Source: RCIO01 sp965232405 | GTDB lineage: Bacteria; Pseudomonadota; Alphaproteobacteria; Rhizobiales; Rhizobiaceae | Direction of reading: 5' to 3' | Assembly: GCA_965232405.1 (NCBI GenBank) | Contig: OZ246966.1 | Coordinates: 2,852,001-2,916,000, forward strand | Length of the DNA: 64,000 nt | Notes under the pieces: model-generated | The model's database searches: none | What the model saw: the letters and a program-made list of their open reading frames with translations, nothing else | Told to the model about the DNA's origin: nothing | Position numbers and translations under genes: made by a program | Shown: in pieces, positions 45,160 through 53,940 of the stretch | How the letters are laid out: every line of letters begins with the position of its first letter | Position numbering within the stretch: position 1 is the stretch's first letter

Positions 45160-45537
45160 ACCTGGCGAAGCGGCTGGTCTATTTGCGACATGGACCGGAC
45201 TTGTCCGGGAGTCGGATGATTCCCCGTTTCGCCCGAATTCGGCGGCGAATCGCGCCTGCCGGGCGTGAAATCTCGCGAACACAGCCGGTTTCTTGTGACC
45301 AAAGTCGGAAAATGACTGAGAATACGTCGCGAACAGGCTATGTTGGCTGTCATATGTGCGTCACCGTTGACGCTGCGCGCCGTCACCTTTGAGGTGTAAC
45401 TCCGCGCGCATATGTGCGGCGATGCGGCTTGAGGGGGCGGTCATCCACGCAATTTAAGGTCGTTCCGCCCTCGACAGTTCGGCATACCGCCAAGCAGCGA
45501 TTGCCGTCTGGTTCACGCTAGAGGAGGGAAGCCGAAC
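45160..45537. promoter_or_regulatory. Upstream region of the BCCT gene with short repeats
   Basis: About 380 bases without a credible gene. Visible are a direct repeat CATATGTGCG (45351-45360 and 45409-45418), an inverted repeat GCGTCA-N4-TGACGC (45358-45373) between them, and CACCT-N3-AGGTG after it. This cluster just ahead of an osmolyte transporter gene may be a control region. No clear sigma-70 hexamers were found. Confidence 0.4.
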
Positions 45538-47127
45538 ATGGCCGATACCGATCTCAATACCCCGATACCCGATCACGGGCTTGAACCGGGGCAGGACAAC
45601 GTCAAAGTCATGGGGCTGGATGTCCACAACCCCGTGTTCTTCTTTTCCGCTGTTGTCATTGTCGCTTTTGTCATCATTACGCTGATCTTTCGCGACAGCG
45701 CCGGAGAGGTGCTGGGCGGCCTACGCACATGGCTGACCTCGACATTCGACTGGCTGTTCATGCTGTCGGCAAACCTGTTCGTGCTGTTTTGCCTGATTGT
45801 CGCGATCTCACCGCTTGGCAAGGTTCGGCTGGGCGGCGCCGACGCCAAACCTGACTTTTCATATACCGGCTGGTTCGCGATGCTCTTTGCTGCCGGCATG
45901 GGCATCGGCCTGATGTTCTTCGGCGTTCTGGAGCCGATGTATCACTTCAACAATCCGCCTCTGGGCGTTGCGGCTCCCGTGACCGACGGGGTCGTCAATC
46001 CCGATGCCGTCGAAGCCGCGCGTGAAATCGGCATGTCGGCAACGGTCTTCCACTGGGGGCTGCACCCTTGGGCGATCTACGCGGTGATGGCGCTGGCTCT
46101 TTCGCTGGCGGCCTACAACAAGGGTCTGCCGCTCTCCATCCGCTCCGCGTTCTACCCGATCTTCGGTGAGCGTATCCGCGGCTGGACCGGTCACATTATC
46201 GACACGCTGGCCGTCTTCGCCACGCTGTTCGGACTTGCCACGTCTCTCGGCTTCGGTGCCTCGCAGGCGCTCGCCGGATTGAACGAACTCTATGGCGTGC
46301 CGAACACGGACACGATGAAAGTGCTGCTTATCCTCGGCATCACCGCCGTTGCGCTGGTGTCCGTGGTTGCAGGCCTTGAAGCTGGTGTGAAGCGCCTGTC
46401 GGAAATCAACATGGTGCTGGCGCTGGTTCTGCTGCTGTTCGTCATCATTCTCGGCCCGACGGTTGCGATCATCAGCGGCTTCTTCACCAACAGCTGGGAA
46501 TACGTCCTCAACCTGCCGCAGCTGTCCAACTGGATCGGCCGCGATGACACCGGCTTCATGCATGGCTGGACGACCTTCTACTGGGCGTGGTGGATTTCCT
46601 GGTCGCCGTTTGTGGGCATGTTCATCGCCCGGGTGTCCTATGGCCGTTCGGTACGCGAGTTCATCTTCTGTGTGCTGATCATCCCGACGCTGGTTTCGAT
46701 CCTGTGGATGACCACTTTCGGCGGCACGGCAATGAACCAGTTCCTCGTCGACGGTTACACCGGCGTTCAGGAGACGGTTGTGGACTATGTTCCGGAACTG
46801 TCGCTGTTCAGGCTGCTTGCCGAGCTGCCGCTCGCTGGCCTGACATCGCTGGTCGGCATCATTCTGGTGATCGTGTTCTTCGTCACCTCGTCGGACTCCG
46901 GCTCGCTCGTGATCGACACGATCACGGCCGGCGGCAAGGTCGATGCACCGGTTGCCCAGCGTGTATTCTGGGCGATCTTCGAGGGTCTGGTCGCGATCGT
47001 GCTCTTGCTTGGCGGCGGGCTTGCCGCTCTGCAGGCTGGCGCAATTGCGACAGGTTTCCCCTTCGCAATACTCATGCTTGGCATGATGTATGCGACCTGG
47101 CTGGCGCTTAGGGACGAAAAGCGCTAG
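45538..47127 (+). CDS. BCCT family transporter (betaine/carnitine/choline)
   Basis: A 529-residue inner-membrane transporter with about twelve hydrophobic segments. The family signature is the tryptophan-rich region VFHWGLHPWAIYAVMALAL and TTFYWAWWISWSPFVGMFIARVSYGRSVREF. The substrate is a quaternary ammonium solute such as glycine betaine, choline or carnitine, used as osmoprotectant or nutrient. The early GMGIGLMFFGVLEPMYHF carries the usual glycine-rich stretch of betaine carriers. The strong site GAGGAGGGAAG precedes the ATG. It is a single-gene unit closed by a good terminator. Confidence 0.93.
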   Translation: MADTDLNTPIPDHGLEPGQDNVKVMGLDVHNPVFFFSAVVIVAFVIITLIFRDSAGEVLGGLRTWLTSTFDWLFMLSANLFVLFCLIVAISPLGKVRLGGADAKPDFSYTGWFAMLFAAGMGIGLMFFGVLEPMYHFNNPPLGVAAPVTDGVVNPDAVEAAREIGMSATVFHWGLHPWAIYAVMALALSLAAYNKGLPLSIRSAFYPIFGERIRGWTGHIIDTLAVFATLFGLATSLGFGASQALAGLNELYGVPNTDTMKVLLILGITAVALVSVVAGLEAGVKRLSEINMVLALVLLLFVIILGPTVAIISGFFTNSWEYVLNLPQLSNWIGRDDTGFMHGWTTFYWAWWISWSPFVGMFIARVSYGRSVREFIFCVLIIPTLVSILWMTTFGGTAMNQFLVDGYTGVQETVVDYVPELSLFRLLAELPLAGLTSLVGIILVIVFFVTSSDSGSLVIDTITAGGKVDAPVAQRVFWAIFEGLVAIVLLLGGGLAALQAGAIATGFPFAILMLGMMYATWLALRDEKR

Positions 47128-47150
47128 CCGCTTCGTAAACCGCAGGTCTG

Positions 47151-47179
47151 AAAAGCCCCCGTTTCGGCGGGGGCTTTTT
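47151..47179 (+). terminator. Rho-independent terminator after the BCCT gene
   Basis: Eleven-base stem AAAAGCCCCCG / CGGGGGCTTTT with a six-base loop, followed by T residues, 23 bases after the BCCT stop. The A-run on the other arm could also stop transcription in the opposite direction. Confidence 0.92.
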
Positions 47180-47285
47180 GTTGTCCGGCGACAGTTGGTC
47201 GCCAGCCAGCCCGGAGAGCGTGCCGTGCTGTGCACGACTATTTTATTTTGGTTTATCGGAATCTATGAATGGCGCGGACACAAAT

Positions 47286-47299
47286 GACCTAGTTAGGTC
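47286..47299. promoter_or_regulatory. Palindrome GACCTA-N2-TAGGTC upstream of the BacA/SbmA gene
   Basis: Perfect six-base inverted repeat 69 bases ahead of the peptide transporter start, in a short AT-rich region. It is a possible operator for an unidentified regulator. Confidence 0.4.
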
Positions 47300-47368
47300 G
47301 TAGCTGCGAATGCAGCTTGTGCGGCCGATATTCCAAGGACCAAGGTCCGAACCCCGGAAAGCGCTGAA

Positions 47369-48667
47369 ATGTTCGTTTCATTTTTCCCGCGGCCCAAACT
47401 GCTGTTTCTGACCGCAGTGGCGTGGTCGCTGTTTTGCATATTGTTCTGGTATCTGGTTGCTCAGAACTGGGGGTCGACACTCAGCCTCGGCGGGCTCGTC
47501 GGCTACGGCTTTCCGGAGGCGCTGACCGGGGTCGATGAGGCGGCGACGGTTGCGCTTCAGGAACAACAGGCCGATGCCGAAGGTTTCTGGTTCTACCAGT
47601 ACTTCATCATCACGATCTTGCTGTTCATCGGCACCTGGATGCGCCTTGAGCCGCACCCCTGGCAACGCTGGTCGCTGGCGGGGTCGGCTCTGATCCTCTT
47701 CGTCAACTGGTTCCTCGTCCAGCTCGACGTGATGATCAATGAGTGGTTCGGCACGTTCTACGACATGGTCCAGCAAGCGCTGGGCGAACCAGGCTCGGTC
47801 GAGGCTTCCGACTACTACTGGCAGATCGTCACATTCCTGCAGATCGCGCTGATCTACGTGTTTGTCGGCACCATGTTCCGCTTCTTTGTCAGCCACTTCA
47901 TCTTCCGCTGGCGCACGGCGATGAACAACTACTACATGGAGCGGTGGGAAAAGCTCCGCCATATCGAGGGTGCCGCCCAGCGCGTTCAGGAAGACACGAT
48001 GCGCTTCGCCCAGATTTCCGAAGGCCTCGGCATCAGCATGGTCGATTCGCTCATGACCCTGATCGCCTTCCTGCCGCTTCTTTGGGTGCTGTCGGCCAAT
48101 GTCACTGAACTGCCGCTGATCGGCGAGGTCAGTCAGGGGCTCGTCTTTGTAGCTATCCTCTGGTCGATCATTGGCACCGCTCTGGTCGCTGTTGCCGGCA
48201 TCCGCTTGCCGGGGCTCGAGTTCCGCAACCAGCGGGTCGAGGCCGCCTACCGCAAGGAACTCGTTTACGGCGAGGACTTCGAGGACCGGGCGCAGCCGAT
48301 GACCGTGCGCGAACTGTTTGAGCATGTGCGCAGGAACTATTTCCGCCTCTACCTGAATTACATGTATTTCAACGTGGTGCGGATCTTCTACCTGCAGATC
48401 GGCAACCTCGTTCCCTATATCGCGCTTGGCCCGACCATCATCAGCGGCACGATCACGCTGGGCGTCATGCAGCAGATCATCAGGGCATTCAGTCGCGTGG
48501 AGAATTCCTTCCAGTATCTGATCAATTCCTGGACGACGATCGTGGAACTGATGTCGGTCTACAAACGCCTCAAGGCGTTCGAGGCCGCTATCCACGGTGG
48601 CCCGTTGCCAGACATCGATCAGAACTATCTTGAGCGCGAAGCCGACGCGACCGGACCGGCTGAATAG
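47369..48667 (+). CDS. bacA: BacA/SbmA family peptide-antibiotic transporter
   Basis: A 432-residue inner-membrane protein of the SbmA/BacA family, which imports peptides by proton motive force and in rhizobia protects bacteroids from plant NCR peptides. Characteristic parts are MFVSFFPRPKLLFLTAVAWSL, FRWRTAMNNYYMERWEKLRHIEGAAQRVQEDTMRFA, GVMQQIIRAFSRVENSFQYLINSWTTIVELMSVYKRLKAFE. Unlike ABC exporters such as the BclA group it lacks an ATPase domain. Homologues also occur in animal pathogens (Brucella) and free-living relatives, so it does not prove symbiosis. It converges on the polysaccharide deacetylase gene with three bases between the stops. Confidence 0.92.
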   Translation: MFVSFFPRPKLLFLTAVAWSLFCILFWYLVAQNWGSTLSLGGLVGYGFPEALTGVDEAATVALQEQQADAEGFWFYQYFIITILLFIGTWMRLEPHPWQRWSLAGSALILFVNWFLVQLDVMINEWFGTFYDMVQQALGEPGSVEASDYYWQIVTFLQIALIYVFVGTMFRFFVSHFIFRWRTAMNNYYMERWEKLRHIEGAAQRVQEDTMRFAQISEGLGISMVDSLMTLIAFLPLLWVLSANVTELPLIGEVSQGLVFVAILWSIIGTALVAVAGIRLPGLEFRNQRVEAAYRKELVYGEDFEDRAQPMTVRELFEHVRRNYFRLYLNYMYFNVVRIFYLQIGNLVPYIALGPTIISGTITLGVMQQIIRAFSRVENSFQYLINSWTTIVELMSVYKRLKAFEAAIHGGPLPDIDQNYLEREADATGPAE

Positions 48668-48670
48668 GCT

Positions 48671-49687
48671 TCAGTCGGTCGCCGCGGGCTGCGGCGCGGA
48701 AGCGGGAACGATGTTCGTGCCTGCTTCCGCCGCGATGGCTGTGAGTTCCCTGTAGGTCACGCAGCGCACATCGGACATCCGGCAGGTCTCGGTGGCGAAG
48801 CGCTCCAGCGCCCGCCAATAGGCGCCGTCGTTCATCAGCCGGAAGTGGAAGCCTAGCTGCAGCGGCACCCTGTCGCCGTGGAATTGTCGCTCGAATGCGC
48901 CCCGAAAAGCCTGGTAGGCTCGTTCCTCGAATATGGCTGACTCGCTGGGTCTCTCCAGCGCTGCCGAGTGGCGGACATAGAGATTATAGTCCATTGCCAG
49001 TACACGCCGCGCCTCCGGACCCTCCGGAATCATCGGCAGCGAGAACATGGCAACACCGTCCTCGTAGCCCGGTGGCTGCGGGTCTCGCGAAACGCTGCTT
49101 GCATCGTAGGTGAAGCCGCTTTGAGCCAATGCCGGCGCAAGCGAGGGCCCGACCGCCAGATAGGGCGCGCGAAAGCCCGTGATCTCGGTTTTTACAAACT
49201 GCTTCCATTCGGCGGGCGCGAACGAAACGTTATTGGTTGTCCACGCGTCGCGCACGATCCGGGTGAATTCGTCGAATTCGGCCCGCCATTGCTTCTCCGA
49301 CCAGCTGCCGCCATCGAAGTGTCCGCATCCGTGACTGGCGATTTCGTGGCCTTCAAGACGTGCTGCCCAAATTTGCCTGAGCCGCTGTGCAACGTCGTCG
49401 CGCGATTCGGCGAAGCCGACATTCGACTTGCCGGCCGGGTGCGCCGGCGGGTCGTAGAGTGCCCTGTCGTTGCGCGTAAGGAGGTAAACGCAGGAAAGGA
49501 AGTAGGTAAAGCTGGCCCCGGCCTTGCGGGCGAGATTGCGGCTGCGATGCCATTGATCGATGTCGTAGGCGCCGTCGAATGAAATCGCGACATACTGGAC
49601 CGGTTGCCCGGCTGTTGCCGGCATGACTGCCAGCCCTGCCGCGACAAACGCGCAAACGCCAAATCGCTTTACCCCGGACGCATACAT
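48671..49687 (-). CDS. Polysaccharide deacetylase family protein, secreted
   Basis: A 338-residue protein with an N-terminal signal-like segment (VKRFGVCAFVAAGLAVMPATA) and a NodB-type carbohydrate esterase 4 fold: VAISFDGAYDIDQWHRS, EIASHGCGHFDGGSWSEKQW (the H...H zinc motif) and TGFRAPYLAVGPSLAPALAQSGFTYDAS. The first motif reads SFDGAYD where family enzymes have TFDDG, so the catalytic base and one metal ligand are shifted and activity may be altered. The start is the ATG that begins the signal peptide; an ATG at 49783 would add 32 unlikely residues. Probable envelope polysaccharide modification. Confidence 0.82.
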   Translation of the reverse strand: MYASGVKRFGVCAFVAAGLAVMPATAGQPVQYVAISFDGAYDIDQWHRSRNLARKAGASFTYFLSCVYLLTRNDRALYDPPAHPAGKSNVGFAESRDDVAQRLRQIWAARLEGHEIASHGCGHFDGGSWSEKQWRAEFDEFTRIVRDAWTTNNVSFAPAEWKQFVKTEITGFRAPYLAVGPSLAPALAQSGFTYDASSVSRDPQPPGYEDGVAMFSLPMIPEGPEARRVLAMDYNLYVRHSAALERPSESAIFEERAYQAFRGAFERQFHGDRVPLQLGFHFRLMNDGAYWRALERFATETCRMSDVRCVTYRELTAIAAEAGTNIVPASAPQPAATD

Positions 49688-49862
49688 CGGTTGCTTTTGG
49701 CCATCCGAATGTGGCGGACTTGCGGTCTGAGGTACGCAGATGGCGTGCGGACAGGTTGTCCGATTTTCCGCTGGCCCTTCCATGCGCGCGAAAAACCGCT
49801 AAAAGGCTGCCGCAATGAGGGACTAGCGGGATTTCATCCCGGTCCCGCGCAAGGTGGTTTTC

Positions 49863-50528
49863 ATGTCCGACGACAGTTTCATTCGCGAAGTCAATGAAGA
49901 GCTTCGCCAAGACCAGGCGAAGGCGCTCTGGGCGCGCTACGGTTCGCTTTTCATCGGCGCTGCCGTGGCCATCGTCGCCCTGACGGCAGCCTGGGTTGGT
50001 TACACCTATTGGGTCCAGACTCAGGCCAATGCCTCCGGCGACCGGTTTTCGGCAGCACTCGACCTCGCAGGCGAGGGGCAGAATGAAGACGCACTTGCTG
50101 CGCTCGAGGCGCTCGAGGCTGACGGTTATGGCGCCTATCCGGTGCTTGCCCGGCTGCGCGCGGCGACCGTGACCGCGGAAACGGGCGACCTTGAAACCGC
50201 AGTCTCCGAATTTGACGCAGTGGCCGCCGACAATTCCGTGCCGGACGCCATCCGTGACATGGCACGCCTGCGTGCGGGCTACCTGTTGGTTGATAGTGGC
50301 TCTTACGCGGATGTCGCTGCGCGCGTCGAGGTGCTGACTGCCGATTCGTCCGACCTGCGCCACGCCGCGCGCGAGGCGCTTGCATTGTCTGCCTGGCGTG
50401 AAGGCCGCAGCGCCGATGCGCTTTCGCTCTTCGAACAGATCGTCGGTGACGACGCCGCGCCGCGCAACACGCGCCAGCGGGCGGAAATCATGGTCGAACT
50501 GATCCGCGGCTCCAGCGCCGCCTCCTGA
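49863..50528 (+). CDS. YfgM-like single-pass membrane protein with TPR-like domain
   Basis: A 221-residue protein: a cytoplasmic N-terminal stretch (FIREVNEELRQDQAKALWARYG), one transmembrane helix (SLFIGAAVAIVALTAAWVGYTYWV) and a C-terminal helical-repeat domain with many ALEALE/ALSAWREG-type helices. This is the layout of YfgM, an ancillary subunit of the SecYEG translocon and chaperone network. AAGGTGG five bases ahead favours ATG 49863 over GTG 49854. It lies just before der, the same neighbourhood as in E. coli (yfgM-bamB-der), although bamB is missing between them. Confidence 0.85.
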   Translation: MSDDSFIREVNEELRQDQAKALWARYGSLFIGAAVAIVALTAAWVGYTYWVQTQANASGDRFSAALDLAGEGQNEDALAALEALEADGYGAYPVLARLRAATVTAETGDLETAVSEFDAVAADNSVPDAIRDMARLRAGYLLVDSGSYADVAARVEVLTADSSDLRHAAREALALSAWREGRSADALSLFEQIVGDDAAPRNTRQRAEIMVELIRGSSAAS

Positions 50529-50544
50529 CCAACAAAGCACCGCG

Positions 50545-51972
50545 ATGAGCTTCCGGCTCGCCATTATCGGCCGCCCCAATGTCGGCAAATCGACGCTCTT
50601 CAACCGGCTGGCGGGAAGCCGGCTGGCGCTGGTTGACGACACACCGGGCGTAACGCGCGACCGGCGCGTTCACGCCGCGCGCCTGCAGGATCTGCGCTTC
50701 GAGGTGGTCGATACGGCCGGGCTGGAGAGCGCCGCACCGGAAACACTTGCCGCGCGCATGCGCGAGCAGACCGAGATCGCAATAGCCGAAGCCGATGTCG
50801 TGCTGTTCCTCGTCGATGCGCGGTCGGGCATTCTGCCCGACGATCGGACATTCGCCGACGTCGTGCGCAGTTCGGGCAAGCCGCTCGTGCTGGCTGCCAA
50901 CAAGGCCGAGGCGCGGGACGCCATTGCCGGCGCTGCGGAGGCGTGGGAACTCGGGCTGGGCGAGCCGATTGCGATTTCGGCCGAACACGGCATCGGCATG
51001 GGCGAGCTGCGCGATGCGCTGGTGGCCGCGCTCGGCGATCGTGCCGATGGGCCGGAAGCGGAAGTCGAGACTACACCGCGCGATGAAGCTCTTGTCGGCG
51101 AGGATATCGAAGATCCCGATGCAGAGACGCAGCCCGCTTATGATCCGACGCGTCCGCTCAGGATCACAATCGTCGGAAGGCCCAATGCCGGCAAGTCGAC
51201 GCTGATCAATGCGCTTGTCGGCGAGGAGCGCCTGCTGACCGGTCCCGAGGCCGGCATCACGCGCGATTCGATCTCGGTCGAATGGGAGTGGCGGGGGCGC
51301 CCCGTCAAGCTGTTCGACACGGCGGGCATGCGGCGAAAATCCCGCGTCCACGAAAAGCTGGAAAAGCTCTCGGTGGCCGACGGGCTGCGCGCAATACGCT
51401 TTGCCGAGGTGGTGATTATCCTCCTCGACGCGACCATCCCGTTCGAGAAGCAGGATTTGCAGATCGCCGATCTTATCGTTCGCGAGGGCAGGGCGCCGGT
51501 CATCGCATTCAACAAATGGGACCTGATCGACGAGCCGCAGCAATTGCTGGCCGAGCTCAGGGAAAAGACGACGCGGTTGCTGCCGCAGGTGCGTGGCATA
51601 AGGGCCGTGCCTGTTTCGGCGGAAACGGGCCGAGGGCTCGACAAGCTGATGGAGGCAGTGGCGTCCACGCATGAAGTCTGGAACACCCGCATTTCGACCG
51701 GCAGGCTCAATCGCTGGCTGGAGCGTGCTGTTGCCCAGCACCCGCCGCCTGCCGTTGCCGGCCGGCGACTCAAGGTCAAATACATGACGCAGGTGAAAAC
51801 CCGTCCGCCGGGTTTCGTGCTGTCCTGCTCGCGTCCCGAAGCGATGCCGAACGCTTATGTCCGCTACCTTGTGAACAGCATGCGCGATGCCTTCGAGCTT
51901 CCCGGCGTGCCGATCCGGGTTGCTTTGCGCACGTCCGACAATCCCTATGCCGGACGCGCCAAACGCCGCTGA
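50545..51972 (+). CDS. der: Ribosome biogenesis GTPase Der (EngA)
   Basis: A 475-residue tandem GTPase needed for assembly of the 50S ribosomal subunit. The first G domain has GRPNVGKST (residues 9-17), DTAG and NKAE; the second has GRPNAGKST, DTAG and NKWD; a KH-like C-terminal domain begins about 385 and ends KRR. An acidic spacer (DIEDPDAETQPAY) separates the G domains. All GTP-binding motifs are intact. It follows the YfgM-like gene by 16 bases. Confidence 0.97.
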   Translation: MSFRLAIIGRPNVGKSTLFNRLAGSRLALVDDTPGVTRDRRVHAARLQDLRFEVVDTAGLESAAPETLAARMREQTEIAIAEADVVLFLVDARSGILPDDRTFADVVRSSGKPLVLAANKAEARDAIAGAAEAWELGLGEPIAISAEHGIGMGELRDALVAALGDRADGPEAEVETTPRDEALVGEDIEDPDAETQPAYDPTRPLRITIVGRPNAGKSTLINALVGEERLLTGPEAGITRDSISVEWEWRGRPVKLFDTAGMRRKSRVHEKLEKLSVADGLRAIRFAEVVIILLDATIPFEKQDLQIADLIVREGRAPVIAFNKWDLIDEPQQLLAELREKTTRLLPQVRGIRAVPVSAETGRGLDKLMEAVASTHEVWNTRISTGRLNRWLERAVAQHPPPAVAGRRLKVKYMTQVKTRPPGFVLSCSRPEAMPNAYVRYLVNSMRDAFELPGVPIRVALRTSDNPYAGRAKRR

Positions 51973-52036
51973 ACCGCAACCGCCCAACCTTTAACTCTTG
52001 GTCAAGGTTAATCGATCATGTTGATCGAGTTGGGTG

Positions 52037-53242
52037 ATGTTGCGTTTTGGAGAGTGGTTCGTGCGTGAGCGTAGAGTGATGCGGCAGCTTCCCGCGCCGC
52101 AAGTTGAGCGTTCGTTTCTTGCCCCCCTGCTTCTTGGAATAGGTATCTGGATCGGTTTCCCGACTGGTCTGGCCATGCAGGACATTACCAGCATGGTTGT
52201 CGGCGCCGAGACGTCCAATCATCGCTGGAGCACCGTGGTCGAGCGTTCGGTCGCGGGCTCAGTGCACAGCGCCGAGATGCCGTTTGTGGATAGTAGCCTG
52301 ACGACGGGCTCCATCTCCGGCGCAGGTCTGAACGCGCCGGGCATCGGCGAGGTGGCATTCCGTACCAAGGGAAATGCGGCGGCCGAGACGCCGGACGAAG
52401 AGCGGATCAATCGCGGCGACAAGCAGGGCCGCATCGTCAATGTCGCACCGGTCGCCCCACCCAAGGAATTCAATGCCGGTACGGTCCTCCAGCGCACCTC
52501 GATGCTTGGAGGCGATGCGGCAGAGGCGCCCGTGATGGCCTTTGTACAGCCCGAGATAAAGGGCAAGGAATTGCAGATTGCCGGCACGTTCTACGTGCGG
52601 CAGGAAAAGAAAGCGGACCCCACGGTTCCCGTCTACCTCGCCTCGCTGGTCAACAACGACAAGCCGGACATTCTCGCCACCGCCTACGCCCCACCACCTC
52701 CTGACTTTGCCGAGGCATCGCCCTTCGCCAGCCTGTTGAAGGACGAGGAACCGACTGGCGGGCGGTTTATCCCGCCTGTGGCGCAAGACGACCATGAATG
52801 GATGAGCCGGCCCCTGCCGGCTTCCGTGTTTTCCGAAGGGGAGCAGCGCTGCCTGGCTGAAGGCATCTACTTCGAGGCGCGCGGCGAGAGCGTGAAGGGA
52901 CAGGCGGCGGTCGCCCAGGTCATCCTCAACCGCGTTCGCAATCCCGCCTATCCGAATTCCGTGTGTGGTGTCGTCTACCAGAACCGGACCTGGCGCAACC
53001 GCTGCCAGTTTTCCTTCGCCTGCGACGGCATTCGCGACCGAATCGCCAGCCGCCAGCACTATGAAGTGGCCCATGAGGTTGCGCAGGCCGTTTCGGCCGG
53101 CAAGATCTACCTGACCGAGGTTGGGTCGGCCACGCACTACCACGCAACCTATGTGCGCCCACGCTGGGCGCGCGCGATGGAGAAGATGAACAAGATAGGG
53201 CTGCACATCTTCTACCGCACCTATGGAGGCGGCTGGAACTGA
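52037..53242 (+). CDS. Cell wall hydrolase, SleB type
   Basis: A 401-residue protein with an N-terminal membrane anchor or signal (FLAPLLLGIGIWIGFPTGLAM), a long low-complexity linker (about 60-265) and a C-terminal Hydrolase_2/SleB domain: CLAEGIYFEARGESVKGQAAVAQVILNRVRNPAYPNSVCGVVYQN, then CQFSFACDG and GSATHYHATYVRPRWARAMEKMNKIGLHIFY. Despite the spore-germination name, such proteins in Alphaproteobacteria are thought to trim peptidoglycan. ATG 52037 is chosen over GTG 52034; the difference is one residue. Confidence 0.9.
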   Translation: MLRFGEWFVRERRVMRQLPAPQVERSFLAPLLLGIGIWIGFPTGLAMQDITSMVVGAETSNHRWSTVVERSVAGSVHSAEMPFVDSSLTTGSISGAGLNAPGIGEVAFRTKGNAAAETPDEERINRGDKQGRIVNVAPVAPPKEFNAGTVLQRTSMLGGDAAEAPVMAFVQPEIKGKELQIAGTFYVRQEKKADPTVPVYLASLVNNDKPDILATAYAPPPPDFAEASPFASLLKDEEPTGGRFIPPVAQDDHEWMSRPLPASVFSEGEQRCLAEGIYFEARGESVKGQAAVAQVILNRVRNPAYPNSVCGVVYQNRTWRNRCQFSFACDGIRDRIASRQHYEVAHEVAQAVSAGKIYLTEVGSATHYHATYVRPRWARAMEKMNKIGLHIFYRTYGGGWN

Positions 53243-53544
53243 CCAGCCACGGTCGCGGGTTTTCATGCCGTATTGCGGCCGTCTCGGGCTCTCGCCGCCG
53301 TCTTCGTCACCGATCATTCACGGGCGCATTGTCGCACCGCGATAAGTAATTGAAATAATAAGTATTTTTGCGGAAGTGACGGACTCTGCCCTTCGCTTGA
53401 CTGGGTAGGGCCTTCAAACTATGTTGCGCGCGATTTTACAGGGAAACAGGCGGTTTCGCTTGGCCGGGGCAGATTTTCGCCAACCAATCCGACGGTTGCC
53501 GGAAACGACAACACGAAACGTCCCCGACAGCGAGCCAGCGATCA
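53243..53544 (+). promoter_or_regulatory. Promoter region of the ATP synthase Fo operon
   Basis: About 300 bases without a gene. It contains a good sigma-70 type promoter: TTGACT (53397-53402), 17-base spacer, TATGTT (53420-53425), which puts transcription start near 53432 and leaves a leader of about 110 bases before atpI. An AT-rich run (53341-53370) lies upstream and could be an UP-like element. Confidence 0.65.
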
Positions 53545-53892
53545 GTGAACGACGAGGAGTTTGACCGACGGCGCCGCAAGCTCGATGAAGCGCTGGCCGA
53601 AAGGAAGCGCCAGGAGCGGGCGGACGAGGAGCAGACGAGGACGAGCAGCGGGGTCGGCTACGCGGTCGCGCTGAGACTCTCCAGCGAATTCATTGCCGGC
53701 ATCCTTCTGGGAACCGGAATTGGCTGGCTCATCGATCAGTTTGCGGGAACATCGCCCTGGGGACTGATTGTCTTTTTCCTTCTCGGCTTCTGCGCCGGCG
53801 TGCTCAATGTTCTCAGATCGTCAGGTCTGGTCGCGGAGCCCGGAATCAAGTCGACGGACCGGAACACCGGTTCGTCTGAGGATAACGACTAG
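53545..53892 (+). CDS. atpI: ATP synthase accessory protein I (AtpI/AtpZ-like)
   Basis: A 115-residue small membrane protein: a charged N-terminal coil (FDRRRRKLDEALAERKRQERADEEQ) and two transmembrane helices (EFIAGILLGTGIGWLIDQF and WGLIVFFLLGFCAGVLNVL), the AtpI pattern. It assists assembly of the c-ring. GTG start; no strong ribosome site is visible. First gene of the Fo operon, 48 bases before atpB. Confidence 0.9.
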   Translation: MNDEEFDRRRRKLDEALAERKRQERADEEQTRTSSGVGYAVALRLSSEFIAGILLGTGIGWLIDQFAGTSPWGLIVFFLLGFCAGVLNVLRSSGLVAEPGIKSTDRNTGSSEDND

Positions 53893-53940
53893 GCGCGCTG
53901 GACGCTGCCTGCAAAGGGACGATGAAGGCGAGGTTGGAAA

